From SZUA-318 sp964412015 (GTDB lineage Bacteria > Gemmatimonadota > Gemmatimonadetes > Longimicrobiales > Gaopeijiaceae): a stretch of DNA of 64,000 nt. The stretch is from the NCBI GenBank assembly GCA_964412015.1, contig CAYPMO010000001.1:62001-126000 (forward strand), read 5' to 3'. The position numbers were made by a program, and so were the translations under genes. The notes beneath the pieces were generated by a model, which did no database searches, was not told the origin of the DNA, and saw only the letters and a program-made list of their open reading frames with translations. Position 1 is the stretch's first letter. Every line of letters begins with the position of its first letter. Shown here piece by piece: positions 41,562 to 50,897 of this stretch.

Positions 41562-42914
41562 TTACTCGCCCGCTTCCACGCGGGGAATGGGGCGAACGAC
41601 GTGACGATAGCCTTCCGCACTCACGATGCGGATGGCGGATCCGGCGGGAATCCATTCGGCCTCTGAAACCACGTCCACACGCTCGTCACCGAAGAGGCCG
41701 GTCCCCGAAGGCCGCAAGTCGGTGATGGCCGTCCCCTCGCGTCCCACCAACTCCGGCCGGTGCGGCGCGGACTCGTACCCGACGTCGCGATCCGTACGGG
41801 TCAGGAGGAAGACTCCACTCCGCGCGAGCCGGGAGCTCTTGGGAAGGGACCGGATGACGACCCAGGCCGAGACGACGACGATGAGAATAGCCGTAGTGAG
41901 AACCATGCCGGCCCGTGTGAAGTCGGGAGTGGTGGGCAATCCGCCCAGGAGCGCCATGTACAGACCTCCGAGGACCCCGACCCCGCCCAGCACGCCGAAG
42001 AGGCCAAAGCCCGGAACGATGAAGACCTCGACCCCGACCAGGACGAGCCCCGCGCTGAAGATCAGGACGTCCTCGAGACCGGCCAATCCTACAATGAGAT
42101 GGGAACCGAAGAACAGCGCGAGCGCAAGGAGCCCGGCGGCGCCCGCGACCCCGAAGCCTGGTGTCTTGATCTCGGCGATGAGCCCGAGGAAGCCGAGGGC
42201 GAGGAGGAAGGGCGCGACGATGGGATGGGAGAAGAAGCGCACGATCCGCTCCGCCCAGTTCACGCTGGTGGACACCACCGCCGTCGAGCCGGGCGCCAAC
42301 TCGCGGATCAGCGCTTCCAGGGTCTCCACCTCGCAGGCGTAGCCGAGCTCGACCGCCTCCTCCGTGGTGAGCGTGAGGAGCTTGCCCGCATCCACCAGGC
42401 CCTCGATCGCGACATCCTCGTCCACCATGGCCTCGGCCACCCTGGGATCGAGACCCCGCGCCTCCGCCAGGGCGCGCATCTCGGATCGCATCGCCGAGAC
42501 GATCTTCTCCGACGCCTTCTTCCCGGAGCCGTCCACCGGGGTGGCGGCACCGATCACCGAACCGGGCCTCATGTAGATGCGCCGCGCGGCGAGCGCGATC
42601 AGCGCGCCCGCGGAGAACGCGCGCCGGTTGACGAGGGCGTAGACGGGGACCGGCGCGTCGCTCACGGCGTCGGCGATCCGCTCGGCCGCGTCGACCCGGC
42701 CGCCGGGCGTATCCATGTCGAGGACGACGGCCGAGGCGCCGGCGGCGGCCGCCTCCGCGAGGCTGCGCTCGATGAACGGCGCGAGCCCGAGCTCGACGGT
42801 GCCCGTGACCGGAACCCGGTAGACGGGGCCCGGAGCCTGGGCACGGGCCTCCACCGTGAGAAGGCCGAGTGTCGCGGCCAATGCGACGGCCGGGGCGGCG
42901 GTTCGGCGGATCAC
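41562..42914 (-). CDS. nfeD: NfeD-family membrane protease with ClpP-like domain
   Basis: 450 residues. A signal peptide, then a ClpP/S49-like domain (VVLDMDTPGGRVDAAERI; serine in RRAFSAGALIALAA; basic residues in TPVDGSGKKASEK), then about five transmembrane helices, and a C-terminal OB-fold NfeD domain (VGREGTAITDLRPSG). It fits the long NfeD form found beside FloA/stomatin, thought to process or control those proteins. GTG start preceded by aggag. The 32-base gap to floA indicates one operon. Confidence 0.9.
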   Translation of the reverse strand: MIRRTAAPAVALAATLGLLTVEARAQAPGPVYRVPVTGTVELGLAPFIERSLAEAAAAGASAVVLDMDTPGGRVDAAERIADAVSDAPVPVYALVNRRAFSAGALIALAARRIYMRPGSVIGAATPVDGSGKKASEKIVSAMRSEMRALAEARGLDPRVAEAMVDEDVAIEGLVDAGKLLTLTTEEAVELGYACEVETLEALIRELAPGSTAVVSTSVNWAERIVRFFSHPIVAPFLLALGFLGLIAEIKTPGFGVAGAAGLLALALFFGSHLIVGLAGLEDVLIFSAGLVLVGVEVFIVPGFGLFGVLGGVGVLGGLYMALLGGLPTTPDFTRAGMVLTTAILIVVVSAWVVIRSLPKSSRLARSGVFLLTRTDRDVGYESAPHRPELVGREGTAITDLRPSGTGLFGDERVDVVSEAEWIPAGSAIRIVSAEGYRHVVRPIPRVEAGE

Positions 42915-43116
42915 GACACTCCTCCTGGCGGCCTGGACAGGATGATCACCCCCGGGGAACGGCTCCGCGGTTCTCCCCCAAGGTCCTCCTTCTCATACGG
43001 ACGACCCCCGTCTGGCCTTCGGGACGTCGCCCATCCGCTGGTCTCATTCTCGCGCAACGCCCTTCCCCGCGCCACTGAAAGCCCGAGTTCAGGGGTGCTG
43101 AGCGCGCCCCTTTGCC

Positions 43117-44151
43117 TCAGATCTGCCCGAAGAGCGTCTTGCCCGAGCTGAGCAGGTCGGAGCAGGCCGTCGCCACCCGGGCCGCCATTCCCTGCTCGGC
43201 GGCCTTCAAGTACGAACGTGGGTCGTAGACCTTCTTGTTCCCCACCTCCCCGTCGATCTTGAGCACGCTATCGTAGTTCTTCAGTAAGTGGTCCACGATC
43301 GGGCGCGTGAACGCGTACTGGGTGTCGGTGTCCACGTTCATCTTCACGACACCGTACTCGAGCGTTTCGCGGATCTCCTCCAGCAGGCTGCCGCTGCCGC
43401 CGTGGAAGACCAGGTCCATCTCGGCCTGCGCCCCGTATTTCGCCGTCACGGCGGCCTGTCCGTCCTTGAGGATTCCGGGCTCGAGCTTCACGGCCCCGGG
43501 CTTGTAGTGCCCGTGCACGTTGCCGAATGTCGCCGCGAACGTGAATCGGCCGATGTCGTGGAGCGCCTCGTAGACGGCCACCATGTCCTCGGGCGTCGTA
43601 TAGAGCTTGGCCGAGGGAGTGTCGTGGCTCCCGGCCGCACCGTCCTCCTCCCCTCCCACCACGCCGGCCTCGACCTCGAGCACGATCTCCTGCTCGGCGC
43701 AGAGTCTCAGGTACTCCCTGGAGAGCGCCATGTTCTCGTCCAGCGGGAGGCTGGACGCATCGAGCATGTGGTTCTGGAACAGGTTGCCCAACCCTCGAGC
43801 GCGCCGCTCGGCCGTGGCATGGATCAGGGGCTTGAGGAACCCTTCCGCCTGGTTCGGCGGGCAGTGGTCGGTGTTCAATGCCACAAGCACGCCGTACCGC
43901 TGCGCGAGACGGTGGGCCGCCTCGGCGAGAACGATGCAACCGAAGACCGAATCCTTGTTGGCGAGGCCCGATGCGAACTGGCCCGCGCCGGTCGAGAACT
44001 GGATGATCCCGTCCGACTTGGAGTCGGCGAAGCCCTTCAAGGCCGCGTTGATCGCGATGATCGACGTGACGTTGATCGCGGGGTACGCATGGCCTCCCTC
44101 CTGGGCTGCGTCGAGCATCTGTTGGAACTGCTTCGGTGTGGCGATCGGCAT
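43117..44151 (-). CDS. fbaA: Class II fructose-bisphosphate aldolase
   Basis: 344 residues. The zinc histidines lie in NTDHCPP and VHGHYKPG with GGSGS at the phosphate loop (DLVFHGGSGS). Glu residues of the active site are in EVEAGVVGGEEDG. It splits fructose 1,6-bisphosphate to triose phosphates in glycolysis and gluconeogenesis. Length is close to E. coli FbaA (359). The 202-base gap on its 3' side holds no gene; the upstream 150 bases before the divergent serine hydrolase probably contain both promoters. Confidence 0.95.
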   Translation of the reverse strand: MPIATPKQFQQMLDAAQEGGHAYPAINVTSIIAINAALKGFADSKSDGIIQFSTGAGQFASGLANKDSVFGCIVLAEAAHRLAQRYGVLVALNTDHCPPNQAEGFLKPLIHATAERRARGLGNLFQNHMLDASSLPLDENMALSREYLRLCAEQEIVLEVEAGVVGGEEDGAAGSHDTPSAKLYTTPEDMVAVYEALHDIGRFTFAATFGNVHGHYKPGAVKLEPGILKDGQAAVTAKYGAQAEMDLVFHGGSGSLLEEIRETLEYGVVKMNVDTDTQYAFTRPIVDHLLKNYDSVLKIDGEVGNKKVYDPRSYLKAAEQGMAARVATACSDLLSSGKTLFGQI

Positions 44152-44301
44152 GGTAGTTCCGGTTGGGTGTTGGGGCGGGGACCACGCGTCAATCTAGGGC
44201 ACGCGGCGGGCGTTCGCGTCGAGGGCGTCCTGTCTCGCCAAGGGCCCTCCCCCGAGCTACGATTGCGGCTCGACCCCGAAGTCCGCGCCAGGAGTCCAAC
44301 C

Positions 44302-45258
44302 ATGCCCAGAACCCTACGAGCCACGATCCTCGCGACGGCCCTGGCCATCGCCTTCGCGTCTCTTCCCCTCCGGGCGCAGGAAGCGCACCGGGAGATCCTC
44401 CGACAGAAGTTCCAGCAGGAGCTGGAGCGTATCGTCCAGGACTACGACGGGGTCGCCGGTGTCCACATCGTTGACCTCACGGACGGCGCTCGATTCGACG
44501 TCTCGGGTGATCTGATCTTCCCGCAGGCGAGCGCGATCAAGGTCGCCATCCTGCTCGAGCTCTTCCACCGCGCCGAGACGGACCCGGGGATCCTGCGCAG
44601 GCGCGTCGAGATGACGGACGCGGTCCGCACGGCAGGGAGCGGCGTTCTCCAACTCCTCACCGATGGTGGCTCGGCGCTGTCGCTCGAGGACTACGCCATC
44701 TACATGATCGTCTACTCGGACAACACCGCGACGAACGTGCTCATCGACGAATTGGGCATGGACGCGATCAACCGCCTCAGCGCGTCGCTCGGCGCGCCGA
44801 GCACCAAGGTGCAGCGGAAGATGATCCGTGAGGAGGAGTCGGCCCGCGGGAACGAGAACCTCTCCACGCCGCGGGAGGCTGCCCGTCTCATGGAGCGTAT
44901 CGCTTCGTGCGACCTGCCCATGAGCCGTGAGTCCTGCGCGCGGGTCAGGCAGATCCTGGAGATCTACAAGGCCGGTCCCGTCCGGACTCCCGTCCCCCGC
45001 TCCGTGCCCGTCGCGTTCAAGCCCGGCGGCATCACGGGCGTGGCCACGGTATGGGCGCTGGTGGGCCTCGAGGACCGTCCCTACGTCCTCTCGGTCATGT
45101 CGAACTACGGTGGCGACGGGAACGCGGTCGTGGAGGCGGCGTCGGCCGCCGCCTACCGGTACTTCTCCAAGCTCGCCGGAGCGACGCCCTACGGGACGCG
45201 CGTCTCCCCGGAGGTGAAGCGGCGGGTCGGCGTGCCCCCCGCGGAGGAATATCGCTGA
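44302..45258 (+). CDS. Secreted serine hydrolase, class A beta-lactamase-like
   Basis: 318 residues with signal peptide (ATALAIAFASLPLRAQ). The penicillin-binding fold motifs are SAIK (Ser77/Lys80), YSDN (139-141) and KPGG (K240) in the third position, where KTG is standard. The omega-loop Glu motif (ExxLN) is not obvious; RGNENLSTPRE stands in its place. It may be a peptidase- or beta-lactamase-like enzyme rather than a classical lactamase. aggag lies 8 bases before the ATG. It is divergent from fbaA. Confidence 0.82.
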   Translation: MPRTLRATILATALAIAFASLPLRAQEAHREILRQKFQQELERIVQDYDGVAGVHIVDLTDGARFDVSGDLIFPQASAIKVAILLELFHRAETDPGILRRRVEMTDAVRTAGSGVLQLLTDGGSALSLEDYAIYMIVYSDNTATNVLIDELGMDAINRLSASLGAPSTKVQRKMIREEESARGNENLSTPREAARLMERIASCDLPMSRESCARVRQILEIYKAGPVRTPVPRSVPVAFKPGGITGVATVWALVGLEDRPYVLSVMSNYGGDGNAVVEAASAAAYRYFSKLAGATPYGTRVSPEVKRRVGVPPAEEYR

Positions 45259-45284
45259 GGCGCTCGCGTCCGCCTGAAGACGAA

Positions 45285-45315
45285 GGGGGCCCGGCGCCGC
45301 CGCGCCGGACCCCCC
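45285..45315. terminator. Hairpin between convergent genes
   Basis: GGGGG-C-CCGGCGC pairs with GCGCCGG-A-CCCCC, one mismatch, four-base CGCC loop. It sits 27 bases after the serine hydrolase stop and 20 bases from the rpmA stop, and the symmetry allows it to serve both strands. No T-run. Confidence 0.6.
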
Positions 45316-45334
45316 GAATCGGAAGCGGACCGGT

Positions 45335-45589
45335 CTATTCCGCCGGATAGACGGAAACGACCGGCTTGGCGCGCACCCGCTCGAACTTCACTACACCATC
45401 CACCAGGGCGAAGAGCGTGTCGTCACGACCCCGGCCGACGTTGCGGCCGGCATGGAACCGCGTACCCCGCTGACGGACCAGGATACTCCCGGCGCTCACC
45501 GCCTGCCCGCCGTACCGCTTCACGCCCAGGTATTGGGGGTTGCTGTCGCGGCCGTTGCGACTCGAGCCTACGCCTTTCTTGTGTGCCAT
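45335..45589 (-). CDS. rpmA: Ribosomal protein L27
   Basis: 84 residues: MAHKKGVGSSRNGRDSNPQY is the conserved N-terminus near the peptidyl transferase centre, followed by GVKRYGGQAVSAG and the conserved RQRGTRFHAGRNVGRG. Full length. rplU precedes it by 40 bases, the classic pair. Confidence 0.98.
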   Translation of the reverse strand: MAHKKGVGSSRNGRDSNPQYLGVKRYGGQAVSAGSILVRQRGTRFHAGRNVGRGRDDTLFALVDGVVKFERVRAKPVVSVYPAE

Positions 45590-45629
45590 CGTTCGTTCCC
45601 GCAGTCCCTGGGATCGGGCTCGGAGGAGC

Positions 45630-45947
45630 TCAGGCGAGCGTCACCGTGTCGATCCGGATCTCCGTGTACCCCTGTCGGTGGCCCTTCTTGCGTCGGTAGC
45701 CGTCGCGGCGCTTGCGCTTGAAGAGCATGACCTTGGGGGCGCGCACGTGGCGTAACACCTCCGCGCTCACGCTGGCGCCGGCGACCGTGGGCGTGCCCAC
45801 CTGGACCTGCGCGCCATCCTCGCCGGTCAGCAGGACATGGGCGAACGTCACCTTCGCGCCCGGCTCGGCGTGGAGCGACGGAATGCGAAGGCGCGCACCG
45901 GGCTCGGCCCGGAACTGCTTCCCGCCGGTCTGGAATACCGCGTACAT
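45630..45947 (-). CDS. rplU: Ribosomal protein L21
   Basis: 105 residues. MYAVFQTGGKQ is the conserved start; the C-terminal KVMLFKRKRRDGYRRKKGHRQGYTEIRI binds 23S rRNA (shown only in part here). The ATG at 45947 is preceded by AGGA at a proper distance, whereas an upstream frame start would add 7 residues not seen in the family. TTGACC at 46010-46015 on the coding strand could be its -35 element. Confidence 0.97.
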   Translation of the reverse strand: MYAVFQTGGKQFRAEPGARLRIPSLHAEPGAKVTFAHVLLTGEDGAQVQVGTPTVAGASVSAEVLRHVRAPKVMLFKRKRRDGYRRKKGHRQGYTEIRIDTVTLA

Positions 45948-46029
45948 GCTGAAATCCTGGTCGGTCACTTTGATACGGAGCCTGTAAATTTCGAGGCCTA
46001 ACCTAGAGGGGTCAAGGCCCGCCCCGCTC

Positions 46030-47583
46030 TCAAACGACCGAGTACTTCCCGGTCACGTCCGTCTCCGCGGGCCCCGAGAGCAGGCGGAACTCGTCCTGGC
46101 GCATGAGCGGGTCGTCGCGTAGCTCCACCTCCAGCTTCGTCCCCTTCCGGAGCCGCTTGAGGAAATCCGGTTCGTCCTCCACCACCTGGAGTGCCACCTC
46201 GGGGTGGACCCGCACGACGACGCGCCGCTCCTCCCTGCTCGCGGCGGCGCGCTTGATGCTGCGCTCGATCTGCCGCACGACGGTCGCGGGCGTATAGACG
46301 CGTCCGGCACCGCCACACGACGAGCACACCTCCGTCAGCGAGTGGATCAGCGGCGGTCGCACGCGCTGGCGCGTCATCTCGACCAGCCCCAGGCTCGACA
46401 CCTCCAAGGCCTTCGTGCGCGCGCGGTCGCGCCCGAGGTGGCTCCGGAGCTCGTGGATCACCTTGTCGCGGTTCTCCTGGGACTCCATGTCGATGAAGTC
46501 AAGCACGATGATGCCGCCCACGTCGCGGAGCCGGAGCTGCTTGGCGATCTCCCTGGCGGCGTCGAGGTTCGTCTTCAGGATGGTTTGCTCAGGGTCTTTC
46601 TTGCCCTTCCCCGTGAAGCGCCCGGTGTTCACGTCGATGGACACCAACGCTTCCGTGGACTCGATGACGATGTGGCCCCCGGACTTCAGGTCCACCCGGC
46701 GCTGGAAGATCTGGTGGATCTCCTCGTCCACGCCGTACTGGTCGAAGAGCGGTACATCGCCGGAGTGGAAGTGGACCCGGTCCATGAGGTCCGGATCCAC
46801 GCTCTTCACGTACTCCACCACCTCGTTGTAGACGGTTCGGTTGTCGATGCGGAGCGCGTCGAAGCGGTCGCTGAAGAGATCCCGGATGACGCCGCTTACC
46901 AGCTTGGCTTCGCGATGCACGGCCGCGGGAGCGTTCGACGACTGGGCGCGCCGCTGGATCTTCCGCCACAGCTCATGGAGGCGCTGGAACTCGGCCTCAA
47001 GCGTCTTCTGCGTCACTTCCTCGCTCACGGTGCGGACGATGATCCCGCCGGAGTCGGCGGGAAGGATCTCCCTCGCCATCTTGCGTAGTTTCGCGCGTTG
47101 CTCGCGTCCTTCGATCTTCCGGCTCACACCCACGCGGGAGGAGAAGGGCATGTACACGAGGAAGCGACCCGGAAGGGAGACCTCCGCCGTGAGCCGGGGG
47201 CCCTTCGTGCTGATGGGCTCTTTCGTCACCTGGACGAGGAGGTCCTGGCCCTTCTGGAGGGAGTCTTGGATCGGAGGCAGTTTGCGCTGCCGCCGGTGAC
47301 CGCCACGGCCGCCGCCGTTCCCGTTGGCCACGTCCTCGTCCTCGGTGTCCTCGTCGTCGAGGTTCAGGTCCGAGACGTGGAGGAACCCGGCCTTCTCGGT
47401 CCCGATGTCCACGAACGCCGCCTGGATGCCCGGCAACACCGCGTCGACGCGGCCGAGGTAGATGTCACCGACGATCCGGTCCTGGTCGGGACGATCGAAC
47501 ATCAGTTCGACCAGCTGGCCGTCTTCGAGGAGCGCGACCCACGACTCCTGCGGCGTCGCGCTCACGAGGATCTCTCTTTTCAA
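46030..47583 (-). CDS. rng: Ribonuclease E/G family protein
   Basis: About 517 residues. S1 domain near the N-terminus (GDIYLGRVDAVLPGIQAAFVDIG), then the 5'-sensor and DNase I-like catalytic region (VSIDVNTGRFTG; GGIIVLDFIDM with catalytic Asp). The zinc-link CSSCGGAGR is present. An Asp/Glu- and Gly-rich insert (DDEDTEDEDVANGNGGG) interrupts the S1 domain, as seen in many such proteins. TTG 47583 is the nearest plausible start (ggag immediately before); a start at 47691 would add 36 residues. It processes and degrades rRNA and mRNA. Gene order rng-rplU-rpmA is common. Confidence 0.92.
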   Translation of the reverse strand: MKREILVSATPQESWVALLEDGQLVELMFDRPDQDRIVGDIYLGRVDAVLPGIQAAFVDIGTEKAGFLHVSDLNLDDEDTEDEDVANGNGGGRGGHRRQRKLPPIQDSLQKGQDLLVQVTKEPISTKGPRLTAEVSLPGRFLVYMPFSSRVGVSRKIEGREQRAKLRKMAREILPADSGGIIVRTVSEEVTQKTLEAEFQRLHELWRKIQRRAQSSNAPAAVHREAKLVSGVIRDLFSDRFDALRIDNRTVYNEVVEYVKSVDPDLMDRVHFHSGDVPLFDQYGVDEEIHQIFQRRVDLKSGGHIVIESTEALVSIDVNTGRFTGKGKKDPEQTILKTNLDAAREIAKQLRLRDVGGIIVLDFIDMESQENRDKVIHELRSHLGRDRARTKALEVSSLGLVEMTRQRVRPPLIHSLTEVCSSCGGAGRVYTPATVVRQIERSIKRAAASREERRVVVRVHPEVALQVVEDEPDFLKRLRKGTKLEVELRDDPLMRQDEFRLLSGPAETDVTGKYSVV

Positions 47584-47775
47584 ACTCCACTCCGGTCTGG
47601 GCCGGGCCGCGCCTCCCTGGTGAGCCCCGGGCGCCTCCCGTACCCGCCGCTCCGACGGATGTCGGCGCGCGGCGGCGCACGGCGACCGCACGAGGCCCGC
47701 CCGCTGGGTGCGGTGGCCCCGCCCGCGCCCGGGACCCCCGTGCGCCGGCGGCGACCGCCCGCGGCGGACCGACAG

Positions 47776-49050
47776 CTACGCGTTCTGTTCCCCGAGGACC
47801 TCTTCCTCCACCTCGGAGGTGTTGGACTGCGCGGTCGTCTCGCCCAGCACTTCCTTCAGGACGTGCCGCCCGATGACCAACCGCTGTATCTCACTGGTGC
47901 CCTCGCCGATCTCGCAGATCTTCGCGTCGCGCATCATGCGCTCCACCGGATGGTCGCTCGTGTATCCGGCGCCGCCCATCACCTGGATGGCGGCGAGGGT
48001 CGCTCGCATGGCGAGCTCCGAACAGAACAGCTTCGCCATGGAAGCCTGTTTGGAAAAGGGCCTCCCCTGATCTTTCAGCCAGGCGGCGTGGTACGTGAGA
48101 TGCCTGCCCGCCTCGAGATCCGTGGCCACGTCGGCCATCTTGAACTGGATCTGCTGGAAGTCCCAGATCCTCTTTCCGAACTGCCGCCGGCGGTCGGCGT
48201 ACCGCACCGCAGCCTCGAACGCCCCCTGGGCCAAGCCCAGGGAGAGAGCAGCCACACCGATCCTCCCCGCGTCTAGGGTCTTCATGAAGTTCACGAAGCC
48301 CTCCCCTTCGGCGCCCAGCAGGTGGTCGGCGGGAACCCAGGCGTCCTCCAGGAAGAGCTCCCGGGTGTCGGACGCGCGCCACCCCATCTTGTCCTCCTTT
48401 TCGCCGGCCCGGACGCCCGCCGTGAACGGGAGGTCCTCCCGGTGGCCCATGCCGACGGCGCGGGCCCGGTCGGCTTCCACGGTGGGCTTGCAGACGATGA
48501 AGCTGGAGATCCCCCGAGCCCCCTTCTCGGGATCGGTGACCGCCGTGACCGTGAAGATCTCTCCGACGCCCGCGTGCGTGATGAAGATCTTCGACCCGTC
48601 GAGGCGGTAGCCGCCGTTCTCCCGCACGGCCCGGGTGCGCGTGCCCGATGCGTCGGAGCCCGCACCCGGCTCCGTGAGCCCGAATCCGCCGAGCACCTCG
48701 CCGGTGGCGAGCGGAGGCACGAATCTCCGCCGCTGCTCCTCGGTCCCGAACGCCAGGATCGGTGACGTTCCGAGCGTGGTGTGAGCCGAGACGGTGATCG
48801 CATGGCTGGCGTCGAACTTGGCGAGCTCCTCGACGACGAGGACGTAGCCGAGGTAATCGCGCCCCATGCCACCCAGCCGTTTCGGCACGGGAACGCCCAG
48901 GAGGCCCATCCGGGCCATCTCCGCCACGGTCTCCCACGGGAACGTCCCCGCCTCGTCGAGCTCCCTCGCGACCGGCTCGACGCGCTCCCGGGCGAACGCG
49001 CGGACCCGCTCTTGGAGCCGGACGTGCTGGGGGGTCAGATATCGGTCCAT
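47776..49050 (-). CDS. Acyl-CoA dehydrogenase
   Basis: 424 residues: N-terminal helical domain, GGFGLTEPGAGSDASG for FAD/substrate binding, and VMGGAGYTSDHPVERMMRD near the C-terminus. In the last block the catalytic-base position has Asp where medium-chain enzymes have Glu; Asp is common in bacterial members of this group. It oxidises acyl-CoA to enoyl-CoA and passes electrons to ETF. It may serve the acyl-CoA operon upstream, but recQ lies between. The ATG at 49050 overlaps the recQ end by 16 bases. A 192-base GC-rich gap with no gene precedes rng. Confidence 0.93.
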   Translation of the reverse strand: MDRYLTPQHVRLQERVRAFARERVEPVARELDEAGTFPWETVAEMARMGLLGVPVPKRLGGMGRDYLGYVLVVEELAKFDASHAITVSAHTTLGTSPILAFGTEEQRRRFVPPLATGEVLGGFGLTEPGAGSDASGTRTRAVRENGGYRLDGSKIFITHAGVGEIFTVTAVTDPEKGARGISSFIVCKPTVEADRARAVGMGHREDLPFTAGVRAGEKEDKMGWRASDTRELFLEDAWVPADHLLGAEGEGFVNFMKTLDAGRIGVAALSLGLAQGAFEAAVRYADRRRQFGKRIWDFQQIQFKMADVATDLEAGRHLTYHAAWLKDQGRPFSKQASMAKLFCSELAMRATLAAIQVMGGAGYTSDHPVERMMRDAKICEIGEGTSEIQRLVIGRHVLKEVLGETTAQSNTSEVEEEVLGEQNA

Positions 49051-50597
49051 GGGGCTCGGGCAGATGTGGACGGCAGGCATCGGGCTCGCCGGAGGCAGCG
49101 GTCGCACGCGCCGCAGCGCCGGGGAGCCCTCTCCCCGAAATAGGCGAGCAGCGCCCGGCGCCGGCAACCGCGCGACCCCGCGTAGCGCCGGACCGCCCTG
49201 AGCTTGTCCAGAGCGGCCCTCCGCAAGCGCAGGGCCGCCACCGGCCGGAGCGACCGGCGAACCCCGATGCGAAGCGCTTGAGACCCGTCAGGCACGTCCC
49301 CGGTTCCCCGGAGGAGGTCGTCGGGGTCGTCGAGGACGACGAGGGCGCCCGAGCGGGCCAGCGCGGAGAGCGCGCCCCGGAGCGAGCCCGCCCCCACCGG
49401 CCCGCGCCCGGCGGCGGACCGCCCGCCCGAGCTCCGTCGAACGCCCGCCAGGCCGACCTCCAGCTCGGCCGGCTCCACGCGCACCTCCCCCCACGCGTCC
49501 ACGCGCTCAAGGAGCGCGCGGTGGACCCTCCTGAGCACGGCCACCGGAGGATGGCTCCCGTCCACGAACCCACGCGCGAGCGCGCCGTCGCCGGGGCCGT
49601 GGAAGGCCACGCACCATGAGGGCTCGCCATCGCGGCCGGCGCGCCCGGCCTCCTGGTAGTAGGCCTCCAGCGTGCCCGGGAGCTGGATATGGGCCACGAG
49701 GCGCACGTCCGCCTTGTCGATGCCCATGCCGAAGGCGTTCGTGGCCACCACCACGCGGCATCGCCCCCCCATGAACGCATCCTGCACGCGGGTGCGTTCC
49801 GGTGCATCGAGGCCGGCATGGTAGGCCTCGGTGACGATGCCGAGCGAGGCCAGCGCGTCCCGTACGTCGTCCGCGGTCCGCCGCGTCGGCGCGTAGACGA
49901 TCGCGCTGCCGGCGATGCGCCTGAGGAGCCGCCCGACCCGCCGGGCCCGTTGCGCGTACCGGCCCGCCGGAACCACGGCCCAGGAGAGGTTCGGGCGGTC
50001 GAACGAACGGACGACGACGAGCGGATCCCGGAGGCCCAGCGAGACCGCGACGTCTTCACGCACTCCGGGCGTCGCGGTCGCGGTCAGCGCGAGGACCGGG
50101 GCGGGGATCCGCGCACGCACCCGCCCGATCTCACGGTAGGAGGGTCGGAAGTCGTGACCCCACTCGCTGATACAATGCGCCTCGTCCACCGCGAGCAACC
50201 GCACGGCCGCCGGGCCGAGCGCGTCCAGGAAGCCGGCGAGCGAGAGGCGCTCGGGCGCCACGAAGAGGATGTCGAGCCCACCGGAGCGCGCGCGCTCCAG
50301 TGTCCCACGGCGCGCGGAGGCTTCCTGGCCCGCGCTCATGTGCGCCGCGCGGAGCCCGGCGGCCACGGCCCTGCGGACCTGATCCTCCATGAGGGACACC
50401 AGTGGCGTGATGACGAGCGTGAGCCCGCCGAGCGCGAGCGCCGGCACCTGGTAGCAGACGCTCTTGCCGCCACCGGTAGGCAGGACGCCGAGCGCATCGC
50501 GCCCGGCCAGCACCGCGCGAACGAGCTCCTCCTGCCCGGGGCGGAAGCCCGGGTAGCCGAAGTGGCGCTGCAGCAGGGTACGGGGATCGGGGAGCAC
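49035..50597 (-). CDS. recQ: RecQ-family ATP-dependent DNA helicase
   Basis: 520 residues. Walker A LPTGGGKSVCYQ, DEAHCISEWGHDFR (the RecQ aromatic loop follows), motif VI-like QLPGTLEAYYQEAGRAGRDG. A zinc-binding cluster near the end (CGACDRC plus downstream Cys) is kept, but the C-terminal HRDC domain is absent. It unwinds recombination intermediates. GTG start (50597). It sits among fatty-acid genes, overlapping the dehydrogenase start. Confidence 0.92.
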   Translation of the reverse strand: MLPDPRTLLQRHFGYPGFRPGQEELVRAVLAGRDALGVLPTGGGKSVCYQVPALALGGLTLVITPLVSLMEDQVRRAVAAGLRAAHMSAGQEASARRGTLERARSGGLDILFVAPERLSLAGFLDALGPAAVRLLAVDEAHCISEWGHDFRPSYREIGRVRARIPAPVLALTATATPGVREDVAVSLGLRDPLVVVRSFDRPNLSWAVVPAGRYAQRARRVGRLLRRIAGSAIVYAPTRRTADDVRDALASLGIVTEAYHAGLDAPERTRVQDAFMGGRCRVVVATNAFGMGIDKADVRLVAHIQLPGTLEAYYQEAGRAGRDGEPSWCVAFHGPGDGALARGFVDGSHPPVAVLRRVHRALLERVDAWGEVRVEPAELEVGLAGVRRSSGGRSAAGRGPVGAGSLRGALSALARSGALVVLDDPDDLLRGTGDVPDGSQALRIGVRRSLRPVAALRLRRAALDKLRAVRRYAGSRGCRRRALLAYFGERAPRRCGACDRCLRRARCLPSTSARAPWTDI

Positions 50598-50672
50598 GCG
50601 GTCACGGTAAGGCGACCGGCCGGGCGCGAGGATGACGTGGGGAGACCGAGCGCCGCGCGATGGGTCCGGTCC

Positions 50673-50897
50673 CTATCCGTCGTTGCCTTCGTCCCCCTCC
50701 GACTCCGTCCATCCCTTCGGCAGGAACCGCACGAGCACTCCCACCGAGAGAAGCACGATCGCGACGAGCCTGAGCCACGCTTCGTCGAGGTAGATCCCGG
50801 CGACCCCGAGCACCGCCCCGACCGCGAAGAGGCCCACCCTCACCCGGAGGTGGGGCCCGGCCTTCGCCCTGCGGTCCGGCCGGAACAACATGGTCAC
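50673..50897 (-). CDS. Small membrane protein
   Basis: 74 residues, two hydrophobic helices (VGLFAVGAVLGVAGIYL and LVAIVLLSVGVLVRFLP) flanked by Arg-rich and acidic ends. GTG 50897 overlaps the enoyl-CoA hydratase stop as GTGA; an ATG at 50891 is the alternative. Unknown function. Confidence 0.65.
   Translation of the reverse strand: MTMLFRPDRRAKAGPHLRVRVGLFAVGAVLGVAGIYLDEAWLRLVAIVLLSVGVLVRFLPKGWTESEGDEGNDG

Noticed and set aside
45285..45315. Possible riboswitch or L21/L27 leader
   Set aside because: Lies at the 3' end of rpmA, so it is better read as a shared terminator; the rplU leader is on the other side.
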